Shown one piece after another: positions 43,378 to 54,698 of a stretch of 64,000 nucleotides of DNA; position 1 is the first letter of the stretch, and each line of letters starts with the position of its first letter. The position numbers and the translations under genes are program-made. Under the pieces are notes generated by a model that did no database searches, had not been told where the DNA came from, and saw only the letters and a list, made by a program, of their open reading frames with translations. Origin of the DNA: Aristolochia californica (Eukaryota; Streptophyta; Magnoliopsida; Piperales; Aristolochiaceae); assembly GCA_029961685.1 (NCBI GenBank), contig JARWKL010000006.1, positions 15,770,276 through 15,834,275 of the forward strand, in the 5' to 3' direction.

Positions 43378-44776
43378 TATTGACTGTAGGTTGACTCCCA
43401 TGTTTTTTTTGATGATAACAAAACTAACAACTTGAAAATCTAAGTATTTCATATACTTCACCTTCAAGAGTAAATGCATATCAAGGTCTTAAGGATCAAG
43501 CTATCAGGCCAAAATCATGACCTCAAGTACCATTGAAGAACATTTGTTGAAGAAGCACCAATAAGGAAGAAGATAACAAGAATACTAGAGTTCAAATGTA
43601 ATAGTCAAATGTCCAAACTCAGTCACTTATGTAGGAGAGTATTCCATACTCCCTTTCCTTAAGTACATACGTGAAATTGGAGCTTTAGGTCATAATTTTT
43701 ACTTAGACATGTTTAGGATTATAATATCATTTAGAATATGCAAGAGCACTTTGAGAAAAATATTCTCATTCTTTAAAAGTCAACATAGTTAAACAAGCAT
43801 TGGAATGATCAATCAACTATAATTGATTGATCAATCATCTAGAACACAACCATTTCATGCTATAATGCATGATTGATCATCCCACTTGGATTGATCGATC
43901 TTTTTTGTCCAAGCAAGAAAATTTTTTTATGGAATAACCAATCGTTCCCCTTGATTGATCGATCAGACAAAACCTTGCTAGTAAGGGACCTAACGCATGA
44001 TTGATCATAGGAAAATGCATTGATTGATCATACTTGTATTGCACAATTAGAGAGATTTTTGATTGATCGAGCATTCATTTGTAATGATCTATCAACTTAA
44101 ATTTTTTGGACCAACGATAACATATAGGTTGATCATCCCATCAATCAATAAGTCACCATCTGATAGAAAAATAGCCGTTATGAGTGGTTAATCGATTAGT
44201 GATTGATCAATCAAAGTTCAAATTTTGCAAACGGGCAAAAAATGACTAGTTTGAGTTGGGGAAGCAAACACCCCACCAAACCATGTACAGAGAAGAAAAT
44301 GAGCATTTATTGGCAAATATTCAAGCCATTATTCTCTATCTTGCAAAATTCATTTGAAAGTGCTTTTGAGTGAAAGTGAGAGCCTCACACCTTTGAAAAA
44401 TCTTATTTCTCTTTCATCAATCCTGGATACATATAGTCAAAAGCTTCTTATCATTTCACATCGTGCTACTAAGGAAGAGGAAGTTTGAATATCTCAAGGA
44501 GAAGCATCTTTCCAAGTAAGGGTGTATTTTTATCTTTCTTTTATTTGATTTTGTGAAAAGTTTGTCTAGTACCTATTTAATCTAGATAGAAAGGCGAGAA
44601 CTTGGATTAAAAGACCTAGGCACTCACAATTTTACATGTCTTCTGCTTAAAAGGATCAAATCACACTATGCAAAGATTAAGGGGAACGTTAAGCTAAATA
44701 TGGAAAAATTACTTAAACTCCAACCTTAGGGAAGTGTATCTTTTTTTATTTTTCCAAGTAATGTTTTTTCATCATT
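43378..44776 (+). repeat. SIRE-type 5' LTR, 3' end missing
   Basis: It starts TATTGACTGTAGGTTGACTCCC and is homologous to the LTR at 44,791 and to the solo LTR at 38,154. It lacks the GGCCAACA end. Instead the sequence passes into a short 3' internal stretch with a purine tract. The region 43,800-44,220 is rich in ATTGATTGATCAATCA words. Confidence 0.75.
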
Positions 44777-44790
44777 AAAAAGGGGGAGAT
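44777..44790 (+). other. SIRE-type polypurine tract
   Basis: AAAAAGGGGGAGAT directly precedes the LTR, the usual plus-strand priming tract of SIRE-like copia elements. Confidence 0.8.
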
Positions 44791-45578
44791 TGTTGATCTT
44801 AAGTTGACTCCCATGTTGGCTTTTGATGATAGAAAATTTTAATTGATCTAACAATTGAAAATTTAAGTATTTCAGATACTTCACCTTCAAAAGTAAATGC
44901 ATCACAAGGTCTAAAGCTTCAAAATAAGTCAAGACCTCAAGCACTATTGAAGAATGTCTCCTAAAGAAGCAACCACAAGGAAGAAGAATATGAGAAGACT
45001 ATAGTTCAAGTGTAATAGTCAAATTCTCAAACTCAATCATTTATGTAAGAGAGTATTCTATACTCCCTTTCTTTTAGTACATATGTGAAATTCAAAGTTT
45101 TAGGTCATAATTGACACTTAGACATGTTTAGGACCATCATAAACATCATTTAGAACATTCAATAGCACTTAGAGAGAAATATTCCCATTCTTTCAAAGTC
45201 AACATTGTTGAATCGGCATTGGAATGATCGATCAACCACTAGTAATGATCTATCATCCATAATTGTGTAGTTTAGAATATAAAAAGAGTCATTCGACCAT
45301 TGGTAATGATCCATTGGCCAAAGAAAGTTGAAATATCTTTTGTTATTCCAGGTATTAGAGCTTTTTAAATAGTGGAATTTTCCCAAGCAAGGGGTATTGG
45401 GTGGTGACTACTACTAGGGGAATATAGATGACAAAAAATCTTTTTGTCCTTGTGGTGTGTGCATATTACATTTTATCTTGAATTGTTCTTATACATGATT
45501 ATTTAGTTACACTCACAACTTGTTTTTAATTTTATCATCTCGATTAACCTCCCTCTTGAGAAGCCACTAGGGCCAACA
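44791..45578 (+). repeat. SIRE-type 3' LTR
   Basis: TGTTGATCTTAAGTTGACTCCC to CTAGGGCCAACA, 788 bp. Relative to the solo LTR at 38,154, a central part around 45,320 is missing. It ends with the CCTCCCTCTTGAGAAGCC word that also ends the SIRE-1 LTR. Confidence 0.8.
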
Positions 45579-46309
45579 CTTCATACACCTGTCAAAACAG
45601 TCATAGTCTAGAACACACTCCATCTAGGCATTTCTCTGAAGTGATGAAAACACAAAATGTTAAAAGAAAGAAATACTAGAGGGAAACAACTTTAACTATA
45701 AATAGGTGAATATGTAATTCTCATACTTCCAAATCAATCTAGAATGTGACCTTTAAAAAAAATGGTGAGACTATAACAGCAGAACTGAATATGTCTTTTA
45801 TAACTGGGGGGGGGGGGGGGGGGGGTGGCGCGGGTGCGGAGGGTGATGAGCGCTATGGAGCAAGTTTTACTCAAGAGGGAGATAAAAATAATTCCTCTAT
45901 GAATATGATGATTGAGGAAACTTAAAAAAAAATCTCCAATAAGAAAGTTGTCAGATGAAACATAATAATAGAAATTTTATTAAAATAGACTTCTCATATA
46001 AGGAACTTACTTTTTAATACAACTTGAATAATTTGGAAATAAAATATTGAAGAGATAAATTTTGGAATAAAGGAGATTTAGGTTACTAATATTTGGTATT
46101 CAGGATAAGGAAACAAGACCATCTAATTTAAAAAATTTAGACTTCGTCAAAAAGGAAACTAAAATCATATACGAAAAGAATTTTCTTAAGAAAACTCATG
46201 TGATGTGAGATCAAAGAAAGAAAAATTTTAATGAAGGACGGATATTCAAGCTAGTAAAATCTTGAGAACTGTTCAAAAAAATAGGAAACTTAATCAACAT
46301 TAGCAACTC
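45579..46309. other. Unassigned stretch with G20 run
   Basis: I see no coding frame or element end here. A run of 20 G at 45,806-45,825 is followed by a short GC-rich segment (TGGCGCGGGTGCGGAGGG), unlike anything nearby. The right part grades into NLE-4. Confidence 0.6.
45806..45825 (+). repeat. Poly(G) run of 20
   Basis: Twenty consecutive G followed by TGGCGCGGGTGCGGAGGG in AT-rich surroundings. It could be a slippage expansion or an assembly artefact. Confidence 0.9.
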
Positions 46310-46851
46310 AAAAAAGTGAAGCAAAAAATTTGGCTTAATTTCGCATCCAACAGGATGGCAATATCCCCTTTGATTCTTCCAATATGGATATCTCCCTCTA
46401 GAAATATAAGATTAAGAAATGGTTTATTGGGAAAATAAGTAGACTCACATAGGTTTCTTTTGAGATATAATTCTCAATATAAATTCTCAGTGATGTTGGT
46501 ACAAGCCGTTCAAAAAGTTGAGTATTTCTACTGCTACTACAAACATTTCTGCTTCTTGACCATTGCTACTTCTGATATCAATTTCTCTTTCTAAAATAAT
46601 TTGATTTCAACGATTATTTTTTATTTGGAAACTAGACTCAAAGATATTTCCAACGGTATATATTTTTATATGAAACACATAGTAAGAGAGTGAAACATCC
46701 AAAGATATATAGGAACTTGGAATGAAGACTAAACGAAAACGAGAAAGTCCTCTTTTTTCTTTTTCTTTTTATTTTTCTTCATCTTCTTTCTCTCTTTCTT
46801 CTCCATCTTCATCTCCTTTTCCATGTCAGATCTTTGCCTGCTCTGATACCA
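46310..46851 (-). mobile_element. NLE-4 5' internal part and primer-binding site
   Basis: The minus strand from 46,851 reads TGGTATCAGAGCAGG and then sequence homologous to NLE-3 after its primer-binding site (ATATACCGTTGGAAA, TGAGTCTA, AATCGTTGAAATCA). It continues to a block matching the GGAAGAATCAAAGG part of NLE-1. No coding frame is present. Confidence 0.75.
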
Positions 46852-47255
46852 GGTTGATTTCTAGGGCAAACACATAAACACAATAGATCTCAACACAAGG
46901 AGAGAAGAAAGTAAATCTAGCTCTTGGGGGAGATGAGAGAAGAAACCGAGGGAGAGAATGAAGAGAAAAAAAAGAGAGAGGTGTATGGACGAATTTGAGC
47001 CAAGAGGAAAAATATTGAATTCTCTACCCCATGCCTTGAGGCTATATTTATAGTTGTGTGAAGGTATTTCCAATGACTACAATGCCCTTAGGGATACATG
47101 CTTCAAAAGGAAAAAGAGAAGAAGATATACACTAGATTGCATAATTATAACTCTAAGCCATCTCTATGGAAGTTCTCCTTATTTACTAGTCATTCTACCC
47201 CTACACACGAGTGTAATTTAGCAATAACTTCAACTTGCAATAAAAATATACTTGG
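46852..47255 (-). repeat. NLE-4 LTR, outer boundary uncertain
   Basis: On the minus strand the sequence ends GAAATCAACC just before the primer-binding site, as an NLE LTR should (CAACA with one change). It includes CTATAAATATAGCC (about 47,041-47,054). The outer edge is placed only by the return of NLE internal sequence near 47,260. That return implies an internal-LTR-internal arrangement like the one in Copia-3. Confidence 0.5.
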
Positions 47256-47681
47256 TCTTCAATTTTCTTTTGCTCCAAAAACATTTCTTCATAGATGCAT
47301 TAACTTCATCTTTTGTGCTCCCCCTTTCTTGAATATTTGAGTCACATAAAAATTACCACAACTTGTGGAACAGAATACCTATTTCTTGTACTTCTTCTTC
47401 TACTTACCCCCCAAAATCTGAAGATAAAAAAAAACATAGAGACATAGCTTGGACAAAACACAAAATGAGAGAAGAAAATCACTCCTAGCCCCACGACAAA
47501 GATACATACACTAGTAAAAAATGGTCATAGTCTTAAACACAATCCGTTCTATTTTAAAGGTAGAAAAACGGCCCAAATTTAGGGCACAAAAAAAGAATAC
47601 TTACTTTTTAATGGTAGTTCAAACACAAACCACCTATTTGGTGAAGAACAAAAGACTTGTCTCAAGTTGGATGTTGTGCAA
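47256..47681 (-). other. NLE internal fragment and unassigned flank of Copia-2
   Basis: Positions 47,290-47,400 are the reverse complement of the NLE-1 interior near 8,420-8,540 (CTCCCCCTTTCTTGAATATT, GTCACATAAA). From about 47,400 to the Copia-2 LTR nothing is identified apart from CACTAGTAAAAAATGG at 47,509. Confidence 0.55.
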
Positions 47682-48288
47682 TTTTGAATTTAGGATCCCT
47701 TTTCCAATATTCCGAGCAAAATAAAGAAGAAAGAAAAAGAAGAAAAGGGAAGAAGAACTCATGGGTAGAGAGAAGAAAAAGAAAAGAGAAAAAAAGAGGT
47801 GTGCGCCAAGCAAAGAGAGAGAGAGAGATTAATTCAAGAAGGAGATGTGTAACTTGATTCATTCCGAATTAAAACACCTCTATTTATAGTAGAGGAAGAG
47901 ATAGAGTCCTTATACAATTAGCCTTTCAATTTCCAAATTACATTCCAACTCTAACTCTCTAAAATAAGTCTATCAATACAATCTACTAGAAGCCTAATAT
48001 GAGTTGAACTAGAACACTTTCTTCAATCACGTGAATATAAGGGAGGAGGCCAGCTCGTGGCCTTTTCCTTATGGGTCCCACATAATCCTCCAGCTCATAT
48101 TGATAAGGTCGTCAACTCGTGGTATCTTTGTGGGTCCCACTTGATCTTCAAGTCATCTAACTCATTTCAGCTTATGCCTCTTAACTCCTTAGCTCGTGCT
48201 AGCTTGGGTGAGGACTCTTCTTGGCATCCCACGTCCTCATGGTGGGTCCCACCAGCTCGTGCACCATGGTGGGTCCCACATTGTAATA
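47682..48288 (-). repeat. Copia-2 3' LTR (left)
   Basis: It starts TTTTGAATTTAGGATCC and ends CACATTGTAATA on the plus strand, 607 bp, with both termini mutated from TGTT and AACA. The purine tract follows as CTCCCTCTCAAGCTGGGGG. Confidence 0.92.
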
Positions 48289-48465
48289 CTCCCTCTCAAG
48301 CTGGGGGTGAGAAAACATCATAAATGCCTAGTTTGCTGCATATGGTAGACATAATCTTGTGAGTGACTGGCTTGGTGAGAATATCTACAACTTGACTTTG
48401 TGATGATATGCCTTAGAGATAAAAAGCCTGCTTGGAACTTTTCTCGTATAAAATGGTAGTCCACT

Positions 48466-48677
48466 TGTTAAGCACCTAGCCAATACTACCCAAAAGACCG
48501 GCCTGTTAGGAGCGGAAGACATAGGTACTTAACCTTGGACCATAACATCACACCCCACCTTCATGAGCCAACAACCACGGCAGCGCAACGACACTTGCCC
48601 GACTGCGATCATACCTAGATGCGACCTACCAGTATTTTAATCCAGCCTTTATGCCCGTGCAATGACACTGGCCAGAC
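48466..48677 (-). mobile_element. Fragment of an element with an 82-bp LTR
   Basis: Positions 48,466-48,547 match the Gypsy-O LTR end to end. The next bases, TCACACCCCACCTT, are a polypurine tract on the minus strand, so this is a 3' LTR with about 125 bp of internal sequence. That interior is GC-richer and does not look like gypsy coding sequence. It replaces roughly 300 bp of Copia-2 including RNase H, so insertion was accompanied or followed by deletion. Confidence 0.7.
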
Positions 48678-49373
48678 TGCATCTGAGAATCCTTCGATGT
48701 TGAAGTGACCATGGTTTTTATAGATAAGCCCTCTTCCTGGAGCTCCTTTCAGATATCGTAGTATCCTCTCAAGTGCTTGCCAATGACTAAGTTGTGGCTT
48801 GTGCATGTATTGATTTACCACATTTACTGCATATGATATATCTGGCCTTGTTACACACAGGTAAATAACTCTTCCCACTAGTCTTTGATATTTCCCAATA
48901 TGTACATCTTCTCCAATGCCTCCACGTAATTTTTTATTTGAATCCATAGGAGTGTCTACTGGTTTGCATCCCATCATTCCTGTCTCCTCTAGTAGATCAG
49001 GGGCATACTTCCTTTGGCATAGCAAAATCCCATGTCTGGATTTTAATACTTCAATACCCAAAATTTACTTGACTAGTCCAAGATCCTTCATCTTGAATTC
49101 CGCACATATTTTTTCCTTTGTTTTTTGGATGCCCTCGGAATCACTGCCACTTAAAATGATATCATAAACATGTACAACCAAAATTACCTTACCTCTTGGT
49201 GTGTTTTCAATACACACTGAGTGATCTCCAGAGCATCTATAAAAGCTGGCCCGCATGAGGGTTTGACTAAATTTCTCAAACCATGCCCGAGGGGACTGTT
49301 TTAGACCATACAAAGATTTTTTTAGGCGGCATACTGACTCCCCCTCAACCACATACCTAGGTGGTTGTTGCAT
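48678..49373 (-). pseudogene. Copia-2 reverse transcriptase, C-terminal part
   Basis: Frame 49373-49065 has SLYGLKQSPRAWFEKF. The catalytic box reads VHVYDIILSGSD where Copia-1 has VYVDDIILTGSD, so the paired aspartates are damaged. Frame 49061-48678 has the thumb (GCKPVDTPMDSN, YQRLVGRVIYLCVTRPDISYAV) ending in the replaced RNase H region. Confidence 0.92.
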
Positions 49374-50195
49374 ATAAATTTTTTATTTAATATCCCCATT
49401 TAGAAATGTAATTTTCACATCAAGTTGATATATCGGCCATGATGAATTGGCCGTCAGAGATAATAATATACTTACCGAGTTTATTTTTTCCACTAGAGAG
49501 AAGGTTTCTTCATAATCAATTCCATAACACTGATTATAAACTTTGGCAACTAGTCAAGCCTTTAGTCGTGAAATTAACCCATCAGGATTATGTTTGACAA
49601 TATAAACCCGCTTGCAACCAACGGGTTTTTTATCTGTTGGAAGAGGAACGAGTGACCATGTCTGATTGTCAATAAGTGACTTCATTTCTTCATCCATTGC
49701 TGCCTTCCACCCTGGATGTTGTAGAGCCTCCTGGTAGGACTGTGGAACAGATATGGAGGAAATAGAAGAAAGAAACTGACAACATAAAGGTGAGAGGCGA
49801 TGATGAGACACAATTTGAAATGGGATCAGAAGTAGAAGGTCTAGTGCATGATCTAGGTTCTTTCCATATAGCAATAGGACAAGTATCATATTGAGGCCCA
49901 AAAATAATTGGTGATGAAGGACTTACCTCTATTGGATCTGTTAACTCGACAGGTGTGGTGTCGGTCACTTGTTCTGGGGGTTTAATAATCTCTGTATTAC
50001 AGGGTACAACCGGTCGAGGGGAACCTGGTACCGAGGACAGACGAGGAGGAGCACTATCATACTAAAATGAAGAGTCTTCAAAAAATGTTACATCCCTAGA
50101 CACAAATAAACGTTGAAGAGTGGAACTATAACAAACATACCCTTTTGTGTGCGAGAGTATCCCAAGAAGATACACTTGATAGATTTAGAACAGTC
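49374..50195 (-). pseudogene. Copia-2 RT N-terminus and integrase C-terminal linker
   Basis: Frames 49968-49690 and 49901-49554 give the linker and SYQEALQHPGWKAAMDEEM, SLVPLPTDKKPVGCKRVY. Positions 50,195-50,050 encode the IKCIFLG-like and KGYVCY segments just downstream of the integrase core. The integrase core itself is absent: the sequence jumps directly to the protease region. Confidence 0.87.
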
Positions 50196-50577
50196 AGCTA
50201 TGGTGATAAGCATGTGTGAAAGACTCGGAGATAGAGAATGTAATAAATTTTTTTTACCTGTAAGATGCTAGGAGGCTCCTGAGTCAATTATCCAGGATGA
50301 AGATGAGGCAAATAGCATACTGAAGCAATAGTGGCAGCAGTAGTTGTGGAGGACCTAGGAGAAGAACCCAGCATTGTCTTCAATTTCTCAAATGATCATA
50401 CTCTTCATCAATAAAAAAATTATGTGTTGCTGATGTTGTGGGTTGTTTTTCTTTTGTATCACTTACAAAGGCTTGATTGGCCTTTGTTAAATCTAACTAT
50501 CCATTGGATTTATAGCATATTTATTTATAATAACCATATTTTCCATAGTAAATGCATGCCTTGTAATCCTTATAGTA
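50196..50577 (-). pseudogene. Copia-2 protease region
   Basis: On the minus strand WIIDSGAS (about 50,300-50,277) is the copia protease motif with an intact DSG, followed by degenerate sequence. Upstream lies the Cys-rich stretch before the knuckle, cut by Gypsy-A2 at 50,578. Confidence 0.8.
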
Positions 50578-51460
50578 TGTTGTGGACTCAATAGCACACC
50601 GAGTCACACAACGAAGGAGGCAACAACAACTCACTCAATAGGATTTATTTCTTATATTACTTTGAGTATGATTAATTTCTTATATTGTTTTAAGTAGGAG
50701 TTATTTCTAATTACTTTATATGTAAGGGCATTATGGGGAATTATTGTAACCCTAACCCTAAAACTCCATGACATGACCTATTTAAGGGAAAGGAATGAAT
50801 GAAATAGGGAAGCTTTGAGATTTTAGAATAACCTAGTCTAAACAGGTTGATATCACCTCTTGATCTCAAGTTTAGGGTTTACTCCAAAAATCCAACCTAT
50901 CCTTCACCCTCCATTGCCATCCATCTTCACCCAAATTCATCCCTCATCATCCATACTAAGAAGAGGAGCTTCCTGCCCCTTTTCTGAGCCCAAAGAGAGA
51001 GTCTTCCCTCATCTTCAATGTCAACAAGTAGGGTTCAATTTCCTCTTGACGATCAGCAAAGAAAGAAGAATTCTGGTTCTTTCACTTGAAGGATTAGAAC
51101 AACTCTTCTTGCTAGGAATTCATCACGGAAACAGAGCAAGGACAGCCATCAACGTGAGCCAAAGCTGCCCCCTAAGCTAGGCCTTCAAGTCCTAGAACGA
51201 GCTGCATCAAATTAGGGTTGAAACCCTGATTTATGTGAGCAAGAACAGGTATTCCTCCATTATCTCTCCACCTTAATTAATTCTATTCTAGCTATAACTT
51301 TAGCACTAGAATGAGTTCATAAAAGGGAGATTGATCACTGGTGGAAGATTACCCAAAGAGGGGATCTTTAACCCTCCTTACCGAGTCCAACAACTCAGTA
51401 TCAGTGCTGGATTCACAAATCTCACGCATGTTACTCGATCCATGACCCGGGACTGTGACA
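50578..51460 (+). repeat. Gypsy-A2 5' LTR
   Basis: TGTTGTGGACTC to GGACTGTGACA, 883 bp. TATTTAAG lies near 50,779. The end encodes the HVTRSMTRDCDN part of Gag. Confidence 0.94.
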
Positions 51461-52520
51461 ACTTGGTATCAAAGCAGGGTAACATGGAGGATAATATCAA
51501 CAATGAAGAAATCCAAATCAGGATACAAAAGATAGAAGATAGCCTTGAAATAGGACAACCAGTGTTGGGGAAGGTTTGTGGTTTGGAAGAAGAGATGAGC
51601 CGAGTCATCAGCATGCTACAGGTGTTGAGGACAGAGAGACATCAGAGTCCAGAAGTGAGAGAGATTGCTCAACCATATCACAGAAGAGGGGAGCAGTGGC
51701 CTGGGCACACTGCTGTCCAAGGACCTCAGCATGGAGGCACAGTTCCAAGGTACACCAAGTTAGAGTTTCCCTCTTTGAATGGTTTTGTTGATCCCTTAAT
51801 TTGGTTGCATATGTGTGAAAAAAAAATTGAACCAAGGGACTACTGAATGTGATAAGGTGCAACTAGCTTCTTTCCATATGACAGATGAAGCCATGTTATG
51901 GGTTACTCGAGAAGAGAAAGAGAGACCGGGAATGACTTGGGGATAATTTAAACATCTATGCACAGTTATATTTGGGCCTCCCGCCAATAGCAACCCCCTA
52001 GGAGAGTTAGTCCTATTGAGACAAATAGGTTCGGTGGAACAATATAAAAAACTATTCTAGGAAAAGTTGGCTCGTGCTGGTGAGAGGGTATTGGTTGACT
52101 AGCAGGTCTCCTTATTCACAGCAGGTCTCAATGAGTATTTATGGCTAGAGGTAGAACTCCTTATGCCCACGGATTTAGCTCATGCCATGAATATGGCCCG
52201 AGCAATGGAACAACGACAATAGTTGCAGCAACGTAAGCCGTGTTGGTTGGGTGAGAGGAACACTTCCTCCACGTGGCAAGGGAGCCACTATAATTCATCT
52301 CAGTGAGCATCTCCAACAACACCATCCAGACACACTCCGACTATGACTTGGGTCACCGATCCCCGCCCTGGTAATTCCTACCGAGCTTTATAAAAAAATT
52401 GACGAGTGTGGAGATGGAAGAAAGGCGGTCCAAAAATTTATGTTAGAACTGCGATGACCAGTATCGGGTAGGACACCAATGTAAACGATTGTTTTGGCTC
52501 GAGGTGGAGGAATCAAAGGA
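51331..52520 (+). pseudogene. Gypsy-A2 gag with zinc knuckle
   Basis: An open frame starts 130 bp inside the LTR at 51,331 and reads through the primer-binding site (NLVSKQGN). It gives a coiled-coil-like region (EEIQIRIQKIEDSLEIG) and the start of the Gag core (VPRYTKLEFPSLNG, DPLIWLHMCEKK), where it shifts near 51,830. The remaining core has stops (FGPPANSNPLGELVLLRQIG near 51,973). The knuckle near 52,440-52,495 has a stop for its first Cys (LC-stop-NCDDQYRVGHQC). Confidence 0.86.
51464..51479 (+). other. Gypsy-A2 primer-binding site
   Basis: TGGTATCAAAGCAGGG lies three bases after the LTR, one change from the usual site. Confidence 0.85.
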
Positions 52521-53079
52521 TCCAGAGGAGCCAAAGGATATTATCGAGGATGAACCACCATAGATATCCTTGCATGCTATTACTGGGCAGAAATCACTTA
52601 CTACAAAGCAAGTCCAAGCTCATGTCATCGACCGAGAACTGATGGCACTAGTCGACTCGAGGAGTACACATAATTTTCTGATTTTGACAGCCGCACAACA
52701 TCTTCTACTCTAGATACACACTCATCCGACAGCCACCGTCTCAGTGGCCAATGGCGAGAAGGTCTCTAGCTATGGGATTAGTAAGGCGGTAACTTTTTCC
52801 ATTGGCTCTACTTCGTTTAATGCTGAAGTTTTTGTTATTCCCCTGGCATGATTTGATATGCTATTAGGCATTAAATGGTTACAAATGTTGGGGCCCATTC
52901 TGTGGGACTTTTCGGCTTTAACCATGAGCTTTGATTTGGCTGGAAGTCGGGTGCTCTTACAGGGCTGTCAGGTGGACAGGGCCCACCGCATGCACACTTT
53001 GTAGACACAGGATCAGCCTGATAGTACTAGTGATGGTCTGGTTGAGGAATTCTCTGACCTCTTCCTGGAGCCTTCGGGG
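52521..53079 (+). pseudogene. Gypsy-A2 protease
   Basis: The core motif reads ALVDSRSTHNFLI near 52,650, with the Gly of DSG replaced by Arg. That should abolish activity. FDMLLGIKWLQMLGPILWDF follows. Stops occur near 52,562, 52,711 and 52,849. Confidence 0.85.
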
Positions 53080-53885
53080 TTGCCTCCTTTGAGGCACTGT
53101 GACCACAGAATCTATCTGAAAACTGGATCTGAGGTAGTGGTTGTGCAACCATACCATTACCCACACCTTCAGAAGGACGAGATAGAGTGTCAGTGCCATG
53201 AGATGTTGAAACAGGGTCTTATTCTTCCCAGCCGCTCCCCATTCTCTTCAACCGTCTTACTTGTGAAGAAACATGATGGGACATGGAGGTTCTGCATGGA
53301 TTATCGGGAGTTGAACGTGCGGACAGTAAAAGACAAGTTCCCGATTCCAATAGTGGATGAGCTCCAGGATGAGTTACATGGGTCATGGTTATTTACTAAA
53401 CTCGACCTCCTTTCGGGATACCATTAGGTCCGGATGCACCGCTCTGATATCCAGAAGACAGCATTTCGCACGCACCATGGCCAATTTGAGTTCGTCGTCA
53501 TGCTGTTCAGGTTATCCAATGCACCCTCCACATTTCAAGCTTTGATGAATGAGGTATTTAGCCCCTATCTTCGAAAATTTCTTGTATTTTTTTATGATAT
53601 TTTGATATATAGCAAGTCGGTTGAGGAGCACTTGGCACACTTGAGGATTGTTTTTGACTTGTTACGAGCACATCAGCTCTATTTGAAACATTTCAAGTAT
53701 CTGGGACACATTATCTCACATGAGGGGGTTAAGGTGGATCCCGAGAAGATCCGAGCTATTCAAGAGTGGCCGCAGCCACAGTTGTGTTCTGCATTACGGG
53801 GTTTTTAGGGTCTTGCGGGCTTCTACCGCAAATTTATTTAGAACTATGGGCCAGTGGCAGCACCATTGACCAGTCTACTCAAGAA
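53080..53885 (+). pseudogene. Gypsy-A2 reverse transcriptase
   Basis: Frames 53080-53427 and 53434-53808 are in register, split by a TAG. They carry [59 protein letters not shown] and the catalytic box as FFYDILIYS, where the first aspartate is replaced by Tyr. The thumb lacks about ten residues (LKHFKYLGHIISHEGV). Confidence 0.9.
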
Positions 53886-54690
53886 GAATTCCTTTATTTG
53901 GAATGAGGGGGCACCATGTCGTTTGTGGCACTCAAAGCTGCCCTCGCATCCGCACCAATATTACAACTTCCCAACTTTGACGAATTGTTCATGGTAGAGT
54001 GCGACGCTTCAGGTGTGGGCATTGGGGCCGTTTTACAACAATTGGGCCATCCTATTGCGTATTTTAGCAGACAGTTGGCAGTCCGTCATCACAAGCTGGC
54101 AGCCTATGAGCGCGAATTGACTGGGTTGGCCAAAGCGATCCAACATCGGAGGCCTTATCTCTGAGGCTGGGCTTTTCTCATATGCACGGATCACTACAAC
54201 CTTAAATTCCTACTAGAACAGTGTTTGACGATGTCGCCACAGCAGCACTGGAACATTAAGTTGTTGGGGTTTGACTTATCGGTGGATTATTGTGCGGGGA
54301 GATTAAATAAGGTGGCAGACGCCTTGTCAAGATGATTTGAAGATCAGTAGTCGAACTATTCAATCAGCCAACCGAGATTTCTCATTTTTGACTTGGTGAG
54401 AGACACACATGCCAATAACCCTGCACTGCAGGAACAACATTAGAATATTTCGGAAGGGACAATGAATTCGAAGTGGTCCATCCAGGATTAGCTTATTTAT
54501 TACAAGTAGCTGATTTTCCTTCCACCTGAGTCCGAGTTGATTCCAGCTATTCTCTCAGCCTACCATGATAGTACACACGAGGGGATAAAGAAGACCTTGT
54601 ACAGAATTAGAGCTGATTTTTACTGGCAAGCCATTAAACCCTCTATTGCAACTTATGTGGGCAATTGTCAGGTATGTTAGGGCAACAAAG
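53886..54690 (+). pseudogene. Gypsy-A2 RNase H and integrase zinc region
   Basis: Frame 53916-54164 has MVECDASGVGIGAVLQQ and YERELTGLAKAIQHRRPYL. Beyond a TGA come the RNase H tail (ADALSR-like near 54,320) and the integrase zinc region (AYHDSTHEGIKKTLYRI, with NCQVC followed by a stop). Confidence 0.88.
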
Positions 54691-54698
54691 CCGAGCAC

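Noticed and set aside
48548..48640. 5S rRNA-like GCGATCATACC, suggesting a Cassandra-type element
   Set aside because: Only about eleven bases match and the 5S internal promoter boxes are not recognisable.
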